A DNA stretch of 64,000 nucleotides from Xenorhabdus sp014467285 (GCF_014467285.1 NZ_NKHR01000013.1:61699-125698); one strand, 5' to 3'; positions 7,404-17,316 are shown, counted from the stretch's first letter. Notes: generated from the letters alone by a model not told the origin. Numbers and translations are program-made.

Positions 7404-8387
7404 ATGTCACATCTTACTGAGCTGGTTGCAAAGGCAAAAGCAGCCGTAGAAGAAGCCCAGGATGTTGCCGCGTTGGATTTGGTGCGAGTTGAATACCTGG
7501 GAAAAAAAGGCCATTTAACTCTCCAGATGTCATCGCTGCGTGATTTACCGGCTGAAGAGCGTCCAGCGGCTGGGGCTGTTATTAATCAGGCGAAACAAGA
7601 AGTTCAAGAATCATTGAATGCACGTAAAGCGAAGTTAGAATCAGATATTCTCAATACACGCTTGTCAGCAGAAAAAATCGATGTTTCATTGCCTGGCCGC
7701 CGTATGGAAAATGGTGGATTGCACCCTGTTACCCGCACGATTGAACGTATTGAAACTTTCTTTGGCGAGTTGGGTTTTTCTGTTGAATCGGGGCCAGAAA
7801 TCGAAGATGACTATCATAACTTTGATGCGCTGAATATTCCTGCGCACCATCCAGCACGGGCTGATCATGATACTTTCTGGTTTGATGCGACACGTTTACT
7901 GCGTACCCAGACTTCTGGGGTGCAGATCCGTACCATGAAAGATGGTCAGCCACCAATCCGTATCATTGCCCCAGGGCGTGTATATCGCAATGATTACGAT
8001 CAGACGCATACCCCAATGTTCCATCAGGTAGAGGGATTAATTGTTGATAAAAATATCAGCTTTACCAACCTGAAAGGCACATTGCATGACTTTTTGAACA
8101 ACTTCTTTGAAGAAGATATGCAGGTTCGTTTCCGTCCTTCTTACTTTCCATTTACAGAGCCTTCCGCAGAAGTTGATGTCATGGGCAAAAATGGCAAGTG
8201 GCTGGAAGTGTTAGGCTGCGGTATGGTACATCCGAACGTATTGCGTAACGTTGGTATTGATCCCGAAGTCTATTCTGGTTTTGCCTTTGGTATGGGTATG
8301 GAGCGTTTGACCATGCTTCGTTACGGTGTTACAGACTTGCGTGCATTCTTTGAAAATGATTTGCGTTTCCTCAAACAATTTAAATAA
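7404..8387 (+). CDS. pheS: Phenylalanyl-tRNA synthetase alpha subunit
   Basis: 327 residues. N-terminal coiled coil (about 1-85) that contacts tRNA-Phe. Catalytic class II core with GPEIEDDYHNFDALNIP, HPARADHDTFW, TSGVQIRTM, motif 2 GRVYRNDYDQTHTPMFHQVEG, and motif 3 FAFGMGMERLTMLRYG. It pairs with PheT as an (alpha beta)2 enzyme. pheT follows 14 bp later. Expression is controlled by the pheM attenuator. Confidence 0.98.
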   Translation: MSHLTELVAKAKAAVEEAQDVAALDLVRVEYLGKKGHLTLQMSSLRDLPAEERPAAGAVINQAKQEVQESLNARKAKLESDILNTRLSAEKIDVSLPGRRMENGGLHPVTRTIERIETFFGELGFSVESGPEIEDDYHNFDALNIPAHHPARADHDTFWFDATRLLRTQTSGVQIRTMKDGQPPIRIIAPGRVYRNDYDQTHTPMFHQVEGLIVDKNISFTNLKGTLHDFLNNFFEEDMQVRFRPSYFPFTEPSAEVDVMGKNGKWLEVLGCGMVHPNVLRNVGIDPEVYSGFAFGMGMERLTMLRYGVTDLRAFFENDLRFLKQFK

Positions 8388-8401
8388 GGCGGGTATATCT
8401 C

Positions 8402-10789
8402 ATGAAATTCAGTGAACTCTGGTTACGCGAGTGGGCAAACCCAGCCATTAACAGTGAAGCATTGTCTGATCAAATCACCATGGCTGGTTTGGAAGTTGAT
8501 GGTGTTGAAAAAGTGGCAGGCCAGTTCCACGGTGTATTTGTTGGTGAAGTTGTTGAATGTGGCCAACATCCAAACGCAGATAAATTGCGTGTGACAAAAG
8601 TTAATGTCGGCGGCGAACGTCTGTTGGATATTGTTTGTGGTGCACCCAATTGCCGTCAGGGTCTTCGTGTCGCTGTGGCTACAGTTGGAGCTGTACTACC
8701 CGGTGATTTCAAAATTAAAGCCGCCAAACTGCGCGGAGAGCCATCAGAAGGAATGCTGTGTTCATTTTCTGAACTAGGTATTGCTAACGATCATGACGGA
8801 ATTATCGAATTATCGGTAGATGCCCCGATTGGCTCTGATCTGCGTAGTTACATGAAATTAGATGATAACGCGATTGAAATCAGCATCACACCAAACCGTG
8901 CTGATTGCCTGAGCATCATGGGTGTTGCCCGTGACGTAGCAGTTATCAACAAATTGTCTGTGACCGAAACAAAAATCGAAACGGTTAAACCAACCCTAGA
9001 CACGAAATTCCCTATCCGTGTTGACGCTCCTGAAGCTTGTCCTCGTTATTTGGGGCGCGTTATTAAAAATGTGAATGTCAAGGCTACTACTCCGTTGTGG
9101 ATGCGTGAAAAACTGCGCCGTGGTGGTATTCGTTCCATTGATCCAGTGGTTGATATCACCAACTATGTTTTGCTTGAACTAGGGCAACCGTTGCATGCGT
9201 TCGATCTAGAGCGTTTAACTGGCTCAATTATTGTTCGCATGGCTGAGCAAGGTGAAAAACTCACCCTATTAGATGGCAATGAAGCGGAACTTTCTGCTGA
9301 AACGCTAGTGATTTCTGATGAAAAGCAACCACTTGCTATAGCAGGGATTTTTGGTGGAGAATATTCGGGAGTTAATGTGGAAACTCAGCATATTATGCTG
9401 GAGTCTGCATTTTTTGCACCGTTGGCAATTGCAGGTCGTGCTCGCCGTTATGGTCTGCATACGGATGCTTCTCATCGCTTTGAACGTGGGGTTGATCCAC
9501 AACTTCAGCATAAAGCGATAGAATATGCTACTCAGTTGTTGGTTGCCATCTGTGGTGGAGAGGCGGGAGAGATCGTTGATGTGACGAGTGAGTCTCATTT
9601 GCCAAAACCCGCAACTATTACACTGCACCGTAAGAAATTGGATCGCCTTATTGGTCATTATATCGCTGATGAACAGGTAACAGATATTCTGATCCGTTTA
9701 GGTTGCCAAGTAACAGTCCAGAGTGATAGTTGGCAAGCTGTTGCACCTAGTTGGCGTTTTGATATGGAGATCGAAGAAGATTTAGTTGAGGAAGTTGCCC
9801 GTATTTACGGTTACAACAATATTCCTGACGTGCCAGTGCGTGCTGATCTTGTGATGACTTCGCATCGCGAAGCCGATTTGTCTCTGAAACGTGTCAAAAC
9901 AATGCTGGTGGACAGAGGTTATCAAGAAGCAATTACTTATAGCTTTGTTGATCCTAAAATTCAGCAACATCTGCATCCACAGGAAGAAGCATTAATCCTG
10001 CCTAATCCAATTTCGGCGGATATGTCTGCGATGCGATTATCCCTGCTGACGGGATTATTAACCACTGTTGCGTATAATCAGAATCGTCAACAGAGCCGTG
10101 TGCGTTTATTTGAAACTGGTTTGCGATTTGTACCAGATGAAAATGCGGAGAATGGCATTCGTCAGGAATTGATGCTTGCTGGCGTTATTGCAGGAAATCG
10201 TTTCGAAGAACACTGGTCGATTGAAAAACAAGCGGTTGATTTCTTTGATTTGAAGGGTGATTTAGAAACTGTTTTAGAATTAACAGGTAAAATGTCAGGC
10301 ATTTCCTTTAAAGCAGAAGAACATTCCGCTTTGCATCCTGGACAAAGTGCTGGGATTTATCTGGAAAATAGTTACATTGGTTATATTGGTGTTGTTCATC
10401 CAGAACTGGAGCGTAAACTTGACTTAAACGGCCGTACCGTGGTATTCGAGTTATTATGGCCTAGTCTGGCAGACCGCGTAATTCCTGAGATGACGGAAGT
10501 TTCTCGCTTTCCATCTAACCGCCGTGATATCGCAGTAGTTGTGCCTGAAAATGTAGCTGCAGAAGATGTTCTGGCTGAATGTAAGAAAGTTGGCGTAAAT
10601 CATATAGTTGGCATAAACTTATTTGACGTGTATTGTGGTAAAGGTGTCGCGGAAGGCTACAAGAGCCTTGCTATTAGCTTAATCTTGCAGGATACCATGC
10701 GTACACTGGAAGAAGAAGAAATTGCTGCGACCGTTAACAAATGCGTTGCTGCATTAGAACAGCGATTCCAAGCATCCTTGAGGGACTGA
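8402..10789 (+). CDS. pheT: Phenylalanyl-tRNA synthetase beta subunit
   Basis: 795 residues, full length. N-terminal EMAP/OB-fold tRNA-binding domain (about 39-150: VVECGQHPNADKLRVTKV, VCGAPNCRQG), B3/B4 editing domain, B5 domain, a catalytic-like core that is not itself catalytic, and a C-terminal ferredoxin-like anticodon-binding domain (about 700-795: VSRFPSNRRDIAVVVPENV, DVYCGKGVAEGYKSLAISL). It edits Tyr-tRNA-Phe. ihfA starts 4 bases after the stop, so the two are likely coupled. Confidence 0.98.
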   Translation: MKFSELWLREWANPAINSEALSDQITMAGLEVDGVEKVAGQFHGVFVGEVVECGQHPNADKLRVTKVNVGGERLLDIVCGAPNCRQGLRVAVATVGAVLPGDFKIKAAKLRGEPSEGMLCSFSELGIANDHDGIIELSVDAPIGSDLRSYMKLDDNAIEISITPNRADCLSIMGVARDVAVINKLSVTETKIETVKPTLDTKFPIRVDAPEACPRYLGRVIKNVNVKATTPLWMREKLRRGGIRSIDPVVDITNYVLLELGQPLHAFDLERLTGSIIVRMAEQGEKLTLLDGNEAELSAETLVISDEKQPLAIAGIFGGEYSGVNVETQHIMLESAFFAPLAIAGRARRYGLHTDASHRFERGVDPQLQHKAIEYATQLLVAICGGEAGEIVDVTSESHLPKPATITLHRKKLDRLIGHYIADEQVTDILIRLGCQVTVQSDSWQAVAPSWRFDMEIEEDLVEEVARIYGYNNIPDVPVRADLVMTSHREADLSLKRVKTMLVDRGYQEAITYSFVDPKIQQHLHPQEEALILPNPISADMSAMRLSLLTGLLTTVAYNQNRQQSRVRLFETGLRFVPDENAENGIRQELMLAGVIAGNRFEEHWSIEKQAVDFFDLKGDLETVLELTGKMSGISFKAEEHSALHPGQSAGIYLENSYIGYIGVVHPELERKLDLNGRTVVFELLWPSLADRVIPEMTEVSRFPSNRRDIAVVVPENVAAEDVLAECKKVGVNHIVGINLFDVYCGKGVAEGYKSLAISLILQDTMRTLEEEEIAATVNKCVAALEQRFQASLRD

Positions 10790-10793
10790 ACTT

Positions 10794-11090
10794 ATGGCGC
10801 TTACTAAAGCTGAAATGTCAGAAAATCTTTTTGAAAAACTGGGTATTAGCAAGCGTGACGCTAAAGATCTAGTGGAAATGTTCTTTGAAGAAGTGCGTCG
10901 CTCTTTAGAGAACGGGGAGCAGGTTAAGTTATCTGGATTCGGCAACTTTGATTTGCGAGATAAAAATCAACGTCCAGGCCGGAATCCAAAAACAGGAGAG
11001 GATATTCCGATTACGGCTCGCCGTGTTGTCACTTTTCGCCCAGGCCAAAAGTTGAAAAATCGGGTAGAAAAAGCGTTACCCAAAGAATAA
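10794..11090 (+). CDS. ihfA: Integration host factor subunit alpha
   Basis: 98 residues of the HU/IHF fold: MALTKAEMSENLFEKLGISK, VKLSGFGNFDLRDKNQRPGRNP with the DNA-intercalating Pro in its beta arm, then VTFRPGQKLKNRVEKA. It forms a heterodimer with IhfB and bends DNA about 160 degrees at specific sites. Last gene of the pheM-pheST-ihfA unit, as in other enterobacteria. Confidence 0.98.
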   Translation: MALTKAEMSENLFEKLGISKRDAKDLVEMFFEEVRRSLENGEQVKLSGFGNFDLRDKNQRPGRNPKTGEDIPITARRVVTFRPGQKLKNRVEKALPKE

Positions 11091-11096
11091 ATACAC

Positions 11097-11127
11097 AAAA
11101 AGGCCGCACCTGTGCGGTCTTTTTCTT
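11097..11127 (+). terminator. Intrinsic terminator after ihfA
   Basis: AAAAAGGCCGCAC-CT-GTGCGGTCTTTTTC: a 6-bp CCGCAC/GTGCGG core extended by G-C and G-T pairs, with A and T tracts on either side. Confidence 0.85.
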
Positions 11128-11191
11128 ATCTTTCTTATCCCATTGTCAGCAACGGGATGGGTTTTCTTTCCCTAAATGGTTCCATATCAAC

Positions 11192-12187
11192 ATGCACTCT
11201 GTTTATGAGTTGATCACTTGTCAGAGAAAACGTAACCATCAAGTGATAGCAATTCTGTCTGTTTTTTTCATTATCCTGTTTGTTTTGTCATTATGTGCAG
11301 GTGAAATCTGGTTCTGGCCTGATCAATGGTTATCTGATTCTGCCCGGTTATTTATTTGGCAATTGAGATTACCCAGAGCGCTTGCAGTGATGGCTGTCGG
11401 GGCTAGTTTGGCTGTATCAGGCGCTATTATGCAGGCGTTGTTTGAAAATCCGTTGGCAGAGCCGGGATTACTTGGAGTCAGTAATGGTGCAGGCGTTGTC
11501 GTGGTATGTTTGATACTGGCTTTTCATGGTATTGCCCCATTATGGTTATTAAGCGTTGGAGCGGTACTTGGCGCGCTTTTTATGACAGCAATTTTATTGG
11601 GATTTTCCCGAAGGCATCAAGTGACGAATACTCGTTTGTTATTGATCGGCGTTGCTTTCGGAGTGATATTTGGGGCCTTGATGACATGGATGGTTTATTT
11701 CAGCACAAGCTTGGATCTAAGGCAGTTGATGTATTGGATGATGGGAAGTTTCAGCGGCATTGATTGGCGTCAGAAATGGTTAGTAATTGCATTATTCCCC
11801 GCTATCTTATGGTTAAGCCGTAAGGGGAACATTTTGAATTATCTATCGCTTGGAGAATTGCAGGCACGTCAATTAGGTATATCTCATCACAAATGGCGCA
11901 ATTTATTTGTATCAGTGGTTGGGTTATTAGTTGGATTGAGTGTTGCTCTTGCAGGAGCGATAAGTTTTATCGGCTTAGTTATTCCTCATATCTTAAGATT
12001 GATTGGCTTGACTGATCATAAGGCGCTGCTTCCAGCCAGTGCGTTAGCGGGGAGCTGTGGTTTGTTATTGGCTGACCTATTTTCCCGATTGTCATTATCT
12101 CACGCAGAGATACCAATTGGAGTCGTTACTGTGACCTTAGGTGCTCCCGTTTTTATATGGCTTTTATTAAGAGCACATCATTATTAA
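11192..12187 (+). CDS. btuC: Vitamin B12 ABC transporter permease BtuC
   Basis: 331 residues, FecCD-type permease with about ten membrane segments. Seen: WQLRLPRALAVMAVGASLAV, GAIMQALFENPLAEPGLLGVSNGAG, LGELQARQLG (the coupling region to the ATPase), and AGAISFIGLVIPHILRLIG. It forms the BtuC2D2 inner-membrane complex that takes cobalamin from periplasmic BtuF. It follows ihfA as in E. coli. The SD for the ATG at 11192 is weak, so the exact start is not certain. btuD follows 53 bp later. Confidence 0.93.
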   Translation: MHSVYELITCQRKRNHQVIAILSVFFIILFVLSLCAGEIWFWPDQWLSDSARLFIWQLRLPRALAVMAVGASLAVSGAIMQALFENPLAEPGLLGVSNGAGVVVVCLILAFHGIAPLWLLSVGAVLGALFMTAILLGFSRRHQVTNTRLLLIGVAFGVIFGALMTWMVYFSTSLDLRQLMYWMMGSFSGIDWRQKWLVIALFPAILWLSRKGNILNYLSLGELQARQLGISHHKWRNLFVSVVGLLVGLSVALAGAISFIGLVIPHILRLIGLTDHKALLPASALAGSCGLLLADLFSRLSLSHAEIPIGVVTVTLGAPVFIWLLLRAHHY

Positions 12188-12240
12188 AAAACAAATGGTT
12201 ATCCAACTATTAATAAAGGCAATAAGGTGAGAGTAATAAC

Positions 12241-13008
12241 ATGACTAACAAACCGATCTTGGAATTGGATAACGTTAGTGTTAACAACAGACTGAAAGCT
12301 CTGTCTGGATCTGTTATGGCTGGAGAGCAAATTCATTTGGTTGGATTAAATGGTTCAGGGAAAAGTACTTTGCTTTCAGCGATTGCAGGAATTTTATCCT
12401 ACAGTGGCTGTATTCATTTAATTGGCCGGGAGTTGAGACATTATCGTCAACACGAACAGGCAAGATGCCGAGCTTGGTTTTCTCAATCATCGTCTACTCC
12501 CATTATGCCCGTCTTCCAATACTTGGACATGTTCCGCCCTGAATCGGCTCCACTGGCTCAGAGTGAAAACGTATTATATGAACTCTGCCAGCAAATGAAG
12601 CTCCTTCCATTACTTTCTTCTCCAATTAGTCAGCTATCAGGTGGAGAGTGGCAGCGTGTCAGATTAGCCGGAACTTTTTTTCAAGTATGGCCGGAATTGA
12701 ATCCTGACGGAAGATTGCTTTTGCTTGATGAACCTACAAATAACCTTGATATTACCCAACAAGCTATTTTAGATAAGTTGATCAAACAATTCTGTTCATT
12801 AGGGGGAACGGTACTGCTGAGTAGCCATGACCTTGATCATACTTATGAGCAAGCGACGGGAGTGTGGTTACTTTCACATGGAAAATTATTAACATCTGGT
12901 ATACCACAGAATGTAATGACTGAACGAAATTTATCAGAAATTTTTGAAGTAAAAATTAGACATATTAAAAATACTGGCTATAAATTATGGAGAGTCAACC
13001 AACTGTAA
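12241..13008 (+). CDS. btuD: Vitamin B12 ABC transporter ATPase BtuD
   Basis: 255 residues. Walker A GLNGSGKST (about residue 35-43), signature LSGGEWQRVRLAGTF, Walker B LLLLDEPTNNLD, and H-loop LLSSHDLDHT. It energises cobalamin import with BtuC. E. coli has btuE (a glutathione peroxidase) between btuC and btuD; here they are adjacent with only 53 bp between them. Confidence 0.93.
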   Translation: MTNKPILELDNVSVNNRLKALSGSVMAGEQIHLVGLNGSGKSTLLSAIAGILSYSGCIHLIGRELRHYRQHEQARCRAWFSQSSSTPIMPVFQYLDMFRPESAPLAQSENVLYELCQQMKLLPLLSSPISQLSGGEWQRVRLAGTFFQVWPELNPDGRLLLLDEPTNNLDITQQAILDKLIKQFCSLGGTVLLSSHDLDHTYEQATGVWLLSHGKLLTSGIPQNVMTERNLSEIFEVKIRHIKNTGYKLWRVNQL

Positions 13009-13084
13009 TTTCTGTAATTGAAATCTATCATAATCATTAAAGCCTATCTTTTTTGGTGCCTTGGTTGACTAATATTTGTTTCTT

Positions 13085-13101
13085 CGTTGATGTTTCGTTA
13101 A
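13085..13101 (+). promoter_or_regulatory. Possible PhoP box upstream of arnB
   Basis: CGTTGA-N5-CGTTAA: two hexamers 11 bp apart in direct orientation, each matching 4 of 6 positions of the PhoP half-site (G/T)GTTTA. The position, 66 bp before the arnB ATG, suits an activator site, and arn operons are PhoP- and/or PmrA-dependent in related bacteria. The sequence match alone is weak. Confidence 0.3.
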
Positions 13102-13166
13102 ACAAGCATCATCTAGAATCGTTTAATTATAAAACATATTTAGATTACGCAAGGCATAAGGCGATT

Positions 13167-14312
13167 ATGGATAGTTTTTTGCCATTTTCTCGTCCTGCGA
13201 TTGGCAGCGAAGAGATAGAAGCAGTAGAGAAAGTTTTACGTTCAGGTTGGATTACGACAGGGCCGCAAAATCACCAATTAGAGCAAGATTTTTCTCGCAT
13301 GTTCGAGTGTAAGCATGCGATTGCCTTATGTTCTGCTACCGCAGGCATGCACTTGGCTTTGCTGGCATTAGGTATAGGCCCTGGCGATGAAGTCATTACT
13401 CCGTCCCAAACGTGGGTCTCCACGATCAATATGATTTGTTTATTGGGCGCAGAGCCTGTCATGGTTGATGTTGACCGTGATACGTTAATGGTCAACGCAG
13501 AAACAATCAAAAAAGCCATTACACCAAAAACCAAAGCTATTATTCCCGTTCATTATGCAGGAGCTCCTTGTGATCTTGATGCACTGCGCGCCGTTGCTCA
13601 AGAAGCCAATATTCCTCTGATTGAAGATGCTGCTCATGCCGTCGGAACCCGCTATAAAAACGAGTGGGTAGGGGAGCGGGGAACCGCTATCTTTTCTTTC
13701 CATGCTATTAAAAACATGACCTGTGCTGAAGGCGGTATGTTCGTTACAGATGATGATGAACTTGCACAACGGATCCGCTGTTTAAAATTTCATGGATTGT
13801 CTGTTGATGCTTTCGATCGACAAATTCAAGGCAGAAAACCTCAGGCAGAAGTCGTTGAGCCAGGCTTTAAATACAATTTATCAGATATTCATGCGGCGAT
13901 AGCGGTTGTGCAGTTAGGGAAATTAGCATCAATGAACGCACGCCGTGGTGAGTTGGTGGCTCGATATTCTGCTGCACTTAGCAACTCACCTTTGCAAATG
14001 TTGAGTGTTCCTGAATATGAGCATTTGCATTCCCATCATCTTTTTATGGTACGTGTTGACAAAAGTATCTGTGGTATTGATCGGGATACTTTTATGGAAC
14101 GTCTGAAGGATCGAAATATTGGCACTGGTTTGCATTTTAAGGCCGCGCATACGCAAAAATATTACAGGGAACGTTATCCTCATCTTTCCCTGCCTGTATC
14201 TGAGTGGAACTCGTCAACACTCTGTTCACTGCCACTTTTCCCAGATATGAACAACGATGATGTAGATCGTGTTGTGAACGCGATAACTGAAATTCTTTTG
14301 GAGCATAAGTAA
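13167..14312 (+). CDS. arnB: UDP-4-amino-4-deoxy-L-arabinose--oxoglutarate aminotransferase
   Basis: Start set at the ATG 13167 (MDSFLPFSRPAIGSEEIEAV), the conserved ArnB N-terminus; the open frame further upstream is non-coding leader. 381 residues. DegT/DnrJ/EryC1 fold: SATAGMHLALLALGIGPGDE, VHYAGAPCDLDAL, IEDAAHAVG, and the PLP Lys in FSFHAIKNMTCAEGGM. It aminates UDP-Ara4O with Glu to give UDP-L-Ara4N. First gene of arnBCADTEF; arnC starts immediately after the stop. Confidence 0.96.
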   Translation: MDSFLPFSRPAIGSEEIEAVEKVLRSGWITTGPQNHQLEQDFSRMFECKHAIALCSATAGMHLALLALGIGPGDEVITPSQTWVSTINMICLLGAEPVMVDVDRDTLMVNAETIKKAITPKTKAIIPVHYAGAPCDLDALRAVAQEANIPLIEDAAHAVGTRYKNEWVGERGTAIFSFHAIKNMTCAEGGMFVTDDDELAQRIRCLKFHGLSVDAFDRQIQGRKPQAEVVEPGFKYNLSDIHAAIAVVQLGKLASMNARRGELVARYSAALSNSPLQMLSVPEYEHLHSHHLFMVRVDKSICGIDRDTFMERLKDRNIGTGLHFKAAHTQKYYRERYPHLSLPVSEWNSSTLCSLPLFPDMNNDDVDRVVNAITEILLEHK

Positions 14313-14315
14313 GTG

Positions 14316-15290
14316 ATGTTTGAGAAGATCAAAAAAGTTTCGATCGTTATTCCTGTTTATAACGAAGAAGAAAGTTTACCCCAATTGTTGAAAAGAACGA
14401 TCGCAGCCTGCCAACAACTTGAGCAGAAATACGAAGTAATTTTGATAGATGATGGTAGCCGTGACAATTCTGCCGATATTTTAACCCAAGCGGCTGAAAT
14501 CCCTGAAAATCATGTAATTGCTATTTTGCTTAACCGCAATTATGGGCAACATTCTGCCATTATGGCGGGATTTCATCAGGCTGATGGTGATCTGATTATT
14601 ACACTTGATGCTGATTTACAAAATCCGCCAGAAGAGATCCCTCGTTTAGTTAAAACAGCAGAAGAGGGTTATGACGTCGTGGGTACACGTCGTGCTAACC
14701 GTCAGGATTCTTGGTTCCGTAAAAGTGCGTCCAAAATAATCAATGCGATGATCACCAAAGCTACGGGGCGTTCAATGGGGGATTATGGTTGTATGTTGCG
14801 GGCCTACCGCCGTCATATTGTACGTGCGATGCTGCAATGTCATGAACGCAGTACTTTTATTCCTATACTCGCTAATACTTTTGCACGTAAAACGATAGAA
14901 ATAGATGTGGCTCATGCAGAGCGCGAATTCGGGGATTCCAAGTACAATTTTATGAAATTGGTAAACCTGATGTATGACCTTCTGACCTGCCTGACTACTG
15001 CTCCATTGCGGTTATTGAGTGTCGTGGGAAGCGTCATTGCCGTAACTGGCTTCTTGTTAGCGGTATTGTTGATTACTCTACGCCTTATTTTCGGCTCAAT
15101 GTGGGCTGCTGAAGGTGTGTTTACCCTATTTGCTATCCTTTTCATGTTCATTGGTGCACAGTTCGTCGCAATGGGATTACTTGGTGAATATATCGGCAGG
15201 ATATATAACGACGTTCGTGCCCGTCCGCGTTATTTTATTCAAAAAGTGGTCGGAGTTAGAAAGACCAACGATAATCAGGAAGAAAGCTAA
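14316..15290 (+). CDS. arnC: Undecaprenyl-phosphate 4-deoxy-4-formamido-L-arabinose transferase
   Basis: ATG 14316 (MFEKIKKVSIVIPVYNEEES) fits ArnC better than the GTG one codon earlier that abuts the arnB stop. 324 residues. GT2 family: IDDGSRDNSADIL, LDADLQNPPEEIPRL, then two C-terminal membrane segments (about 232-300) around a loop. It transfers Ara4FN from UDP to undecaprenyl phosphate at the inner membrane. Its stop TAA overlaps the arnA ATG by one base. Confidence 0.96.
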   Translation: MFEKIKKVSIVIPVYNEEESLPQLLKRTIAACQQLEQKYEVILIDDGSRDNSADILTQAAEIPENHVIAILLNRNYGQHSAIMAGFHQADGDLIITLDADLQNPPEEIPRLVKTAEEGYDVVGTRRANRQDSWFRKSASKIINAMITKATGRSMGDYGCMLRAYRRHIVRAMLQCHERSTFIPILANTFARKTIEIDVAHAEREFGDSKYNFMKLVNLMYDLLTCLTTAPLRLLSVVGSVIAVTGFLLAVLLITLRLIFGSMWAAEGVFTLFAILFMFIGAQFVAMGLLGEYIGRIYNDVRARPRYFIQKVVGVRKTNDNQEES

Positions 15291-17275
15291 TGAAAGCAGT
15301 TATCTTTGCCTATCATGATATTGGTTGTATCGGACTTGATGCTTTAGTAAAGGCGGGTTTTGATATTCAGGCTGTATTTACACATACAGATGATCCGCAT
15401 GAAAATAACTTTTTCTCATCTGTTGCGCGTATTGGTGCTGATTTAGGGTTGCCTGTATTTGCACCAGAGAATGTGAATCACCCACTTTGGGTCGAGCGTA
15501 TCCGTGAAATGAAACCAGATGTTATTTTCTCTTTTTACTATCGCAATATGCTTAGTCAGGAAGTTTTATCACTGGCTGAAAAAGGCTCATTTAACCTTCA
15601 TGGCTCCCTATTGCCGAAATATCGTGGTCGTGCCCCAGTCAACTGGGCAGTACTCAATGGCGAGTCAGAAACAGGCGTCACATTGCACAAAATGCTGGCA
15701 AAACCGGATGCAGGGGATATTGTCGCGCAGCAGGCTGTACAAATAGATGAAACTGATACTTCACTGGATATCCATAGAAAAATACGAGAAGCCGCCATTG
15801 AATTATTGAATGGCATCTTGCCTCAGATTAAATCAGGTCATTACCCATCGATTCCACAGGATGAAAGTCAGGCGACTTATTTTGGTCGTCGCACTGCTGA
15901 AGATGGTGAAATAGACTGGAATAAATCAGCTAAAGAAATTAACAACTTAGTCAGGGCAGTGACAGAACCATACCCGGGTGCATTTACTTTCTTGGGTGAG
16001 CGTAAAATTACAATTTGGCGTTCAAAACCACTCAATCAGGCTCATGGCAAACTTCCCGGAACCGTCATTTCCACAGAACCCTTTGTTATTGCCTGTGGTG
16101 AAGGTGCGTTGGAAATTATCAGCGGGCAGGGAGAGTCAGGACTTTATGTACAAGGCAATCGGCTCACGCTTGAAATGGGCATTGTGACGGGTGTTTATGT
16201 TGGCCCTAAAGCCACGGCACAAGTTAGTCGTCGGAAACGTGTCTTGATCTTGGGGGTTAACGGATTCATTGGTAACCATCTGACAGAACGTTTGTTGGCT
16301 GATGACAATTATGACATCTATGGAATGGATATTGGTTCTTCTGCTATTGAACGGTTTATTGGCAATCCGCGTTTTCATTTTATTGAGGGGGATGTCAGTA
16401 TCCACACGGAATGGATTGAGTATCACATCAAAAAATGTGATGTCGTGCTTCCATTAGTGGCGATAGCTACCCCGATTGAATATACGCGTAACCCATTACG
16501 TGTTTTTGAACTGGATTTTGAAGAAAACCTGAAAATCGTTCGTTATTGTGTGAAATACAACAAGCGGATTATTTTCCCTTCAACATCTGAAGTTTATGGT
16601 ATGTGCGACGACAAGGAATTCGATGAAGATACTTCACGCTTAATTGTGGGGCCAATTAATAAACAACGCTGGATCTACTCTGTTTCCAAACAACTACTTG
16701 ATCGGGTTATCTGGGCATACGGTGCGAAAGAAGGCCTGAAATTCACTTTATTCCGTCCATTTAACTGGATGGGGCCAAGATTGGATAACCTGAATTCGGC
16801 TCGTATTGGTAGTTCAAGGGCAATTACCCAATTAATTCTGAATTTAGTTGAAGGTTCTCCGATTAAACTGGTTGATGGCGGTGAGCAAAAACGTTGTTTC
16901 ACCGATATTCATGATGGCATTGAAGCACTGTTCAGGATCATTGAAAACCGGGATGGAGCGTGTGACGGACAAATTATCAATATTGGTAATCCGACAAATG
17001 AAGCCAGCATACGGCAATTGGCTGAAATGCTGTTAGATAGCTTTGAAAAACACGAACTTCGGGGGCATTTCCCACCATTTGCTGGGTTTAAGAAGATCGA
17101 AAGCAGTAGCTATTATGGTCAAGGTTACCAGGATGTTGAACATCGCAGACCTAGCATTAAGAACGCGGGGCGTTTGTTGGGATGGAAACCCACTATTGAT
17201 ATGAAGCAAACCATTGATGAAACATTGGATTTCTTCTTGTGTGGAGCGGTTGAAGAACTGAAAAGAAAACACTAG
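15290..17275 (+). CDS. arnA: Bifunctional UDP-Ara4N formyltransferase / UDP-GlcA C4'' decarboxylating dehydrogenase
   Basis: 661 residues, two domains. Formyltransferase (about 1-305): FNLHGSLLPKYRGRAPVNWA with the catalytic Asn/His region, and GVTLHKMLAKPDAGDIV. Short-chain-dehydrogenase-like decarboxylase (about 315-661): NAD-binding VLILGVNGFIGNHLTERLL, PSTSEVYGM, active-site IYSVSKQLLDRVI with YxxxK, and RPFNWMGPRLD. It makes UDP-Ara4O and formylates UDP-Ara4N. Start overlaps the arnC stop (TAATG). Confidence 0.97.
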   Translation: MKAVIFAYHDIGCIGLDALVKAGFDIQAVFTHTDDPHENNFFSSVARIGADLGLPVFAPENVNHPLWVERIREMKPDVIFSFYYRNMLSQEVLSLAEKGSFNLHGSLLPKYRGRAPVNWAVLNGESETGVTLHKMLAKPDAGDIVAQQAVQIDETDTSLDIHRKIREAAIELLNGILPQIKSGHYPSIPQDESQATYFGRRTAEDGEIDWNKSAKEINNLVRAVTEPYPGAFTFLGERKITIWRSKPLNQAHGKLPGTVISTEPFVIACGEGALEIISGQGESGLYVQGNRLTLEMGIVTGVYVGPKATAQVSRRKRVLILGVNGFIGNHLTERLLADDNYDIYGMDIGSSAIERFIGNPRFHFIEGDVSIHTEWIEYHIKKCDVVLPLVAIATPIEYTRNPLRVFELDFEENLKIVRYCVKYNKRIIFPSTSEVYGMCDDKEFDEDTSRLIVGPINKQRWIYSVSKQLLDRVIWAYGAKEGLKFTLFRPFNWMGPRLDNLNSARIGSSRAITQLILNLVEGSPIKLVDGGEQKRCFTDIHDGIEALFRIIENRDGACDGQIINIGNPTNEASIRQLAEMLLDSFEKHELRGHFPPFAGFKKIESSSYYGQGYQDVEHRRPSIKNAGRLLGWKPTIDMKQTIDETLDFFLCGAVEELKRKH

Positions 17276-17316
17276 AGATTCATTGGAAATTAGAACGGCA
17301 TCAGGAATTAAATGTA

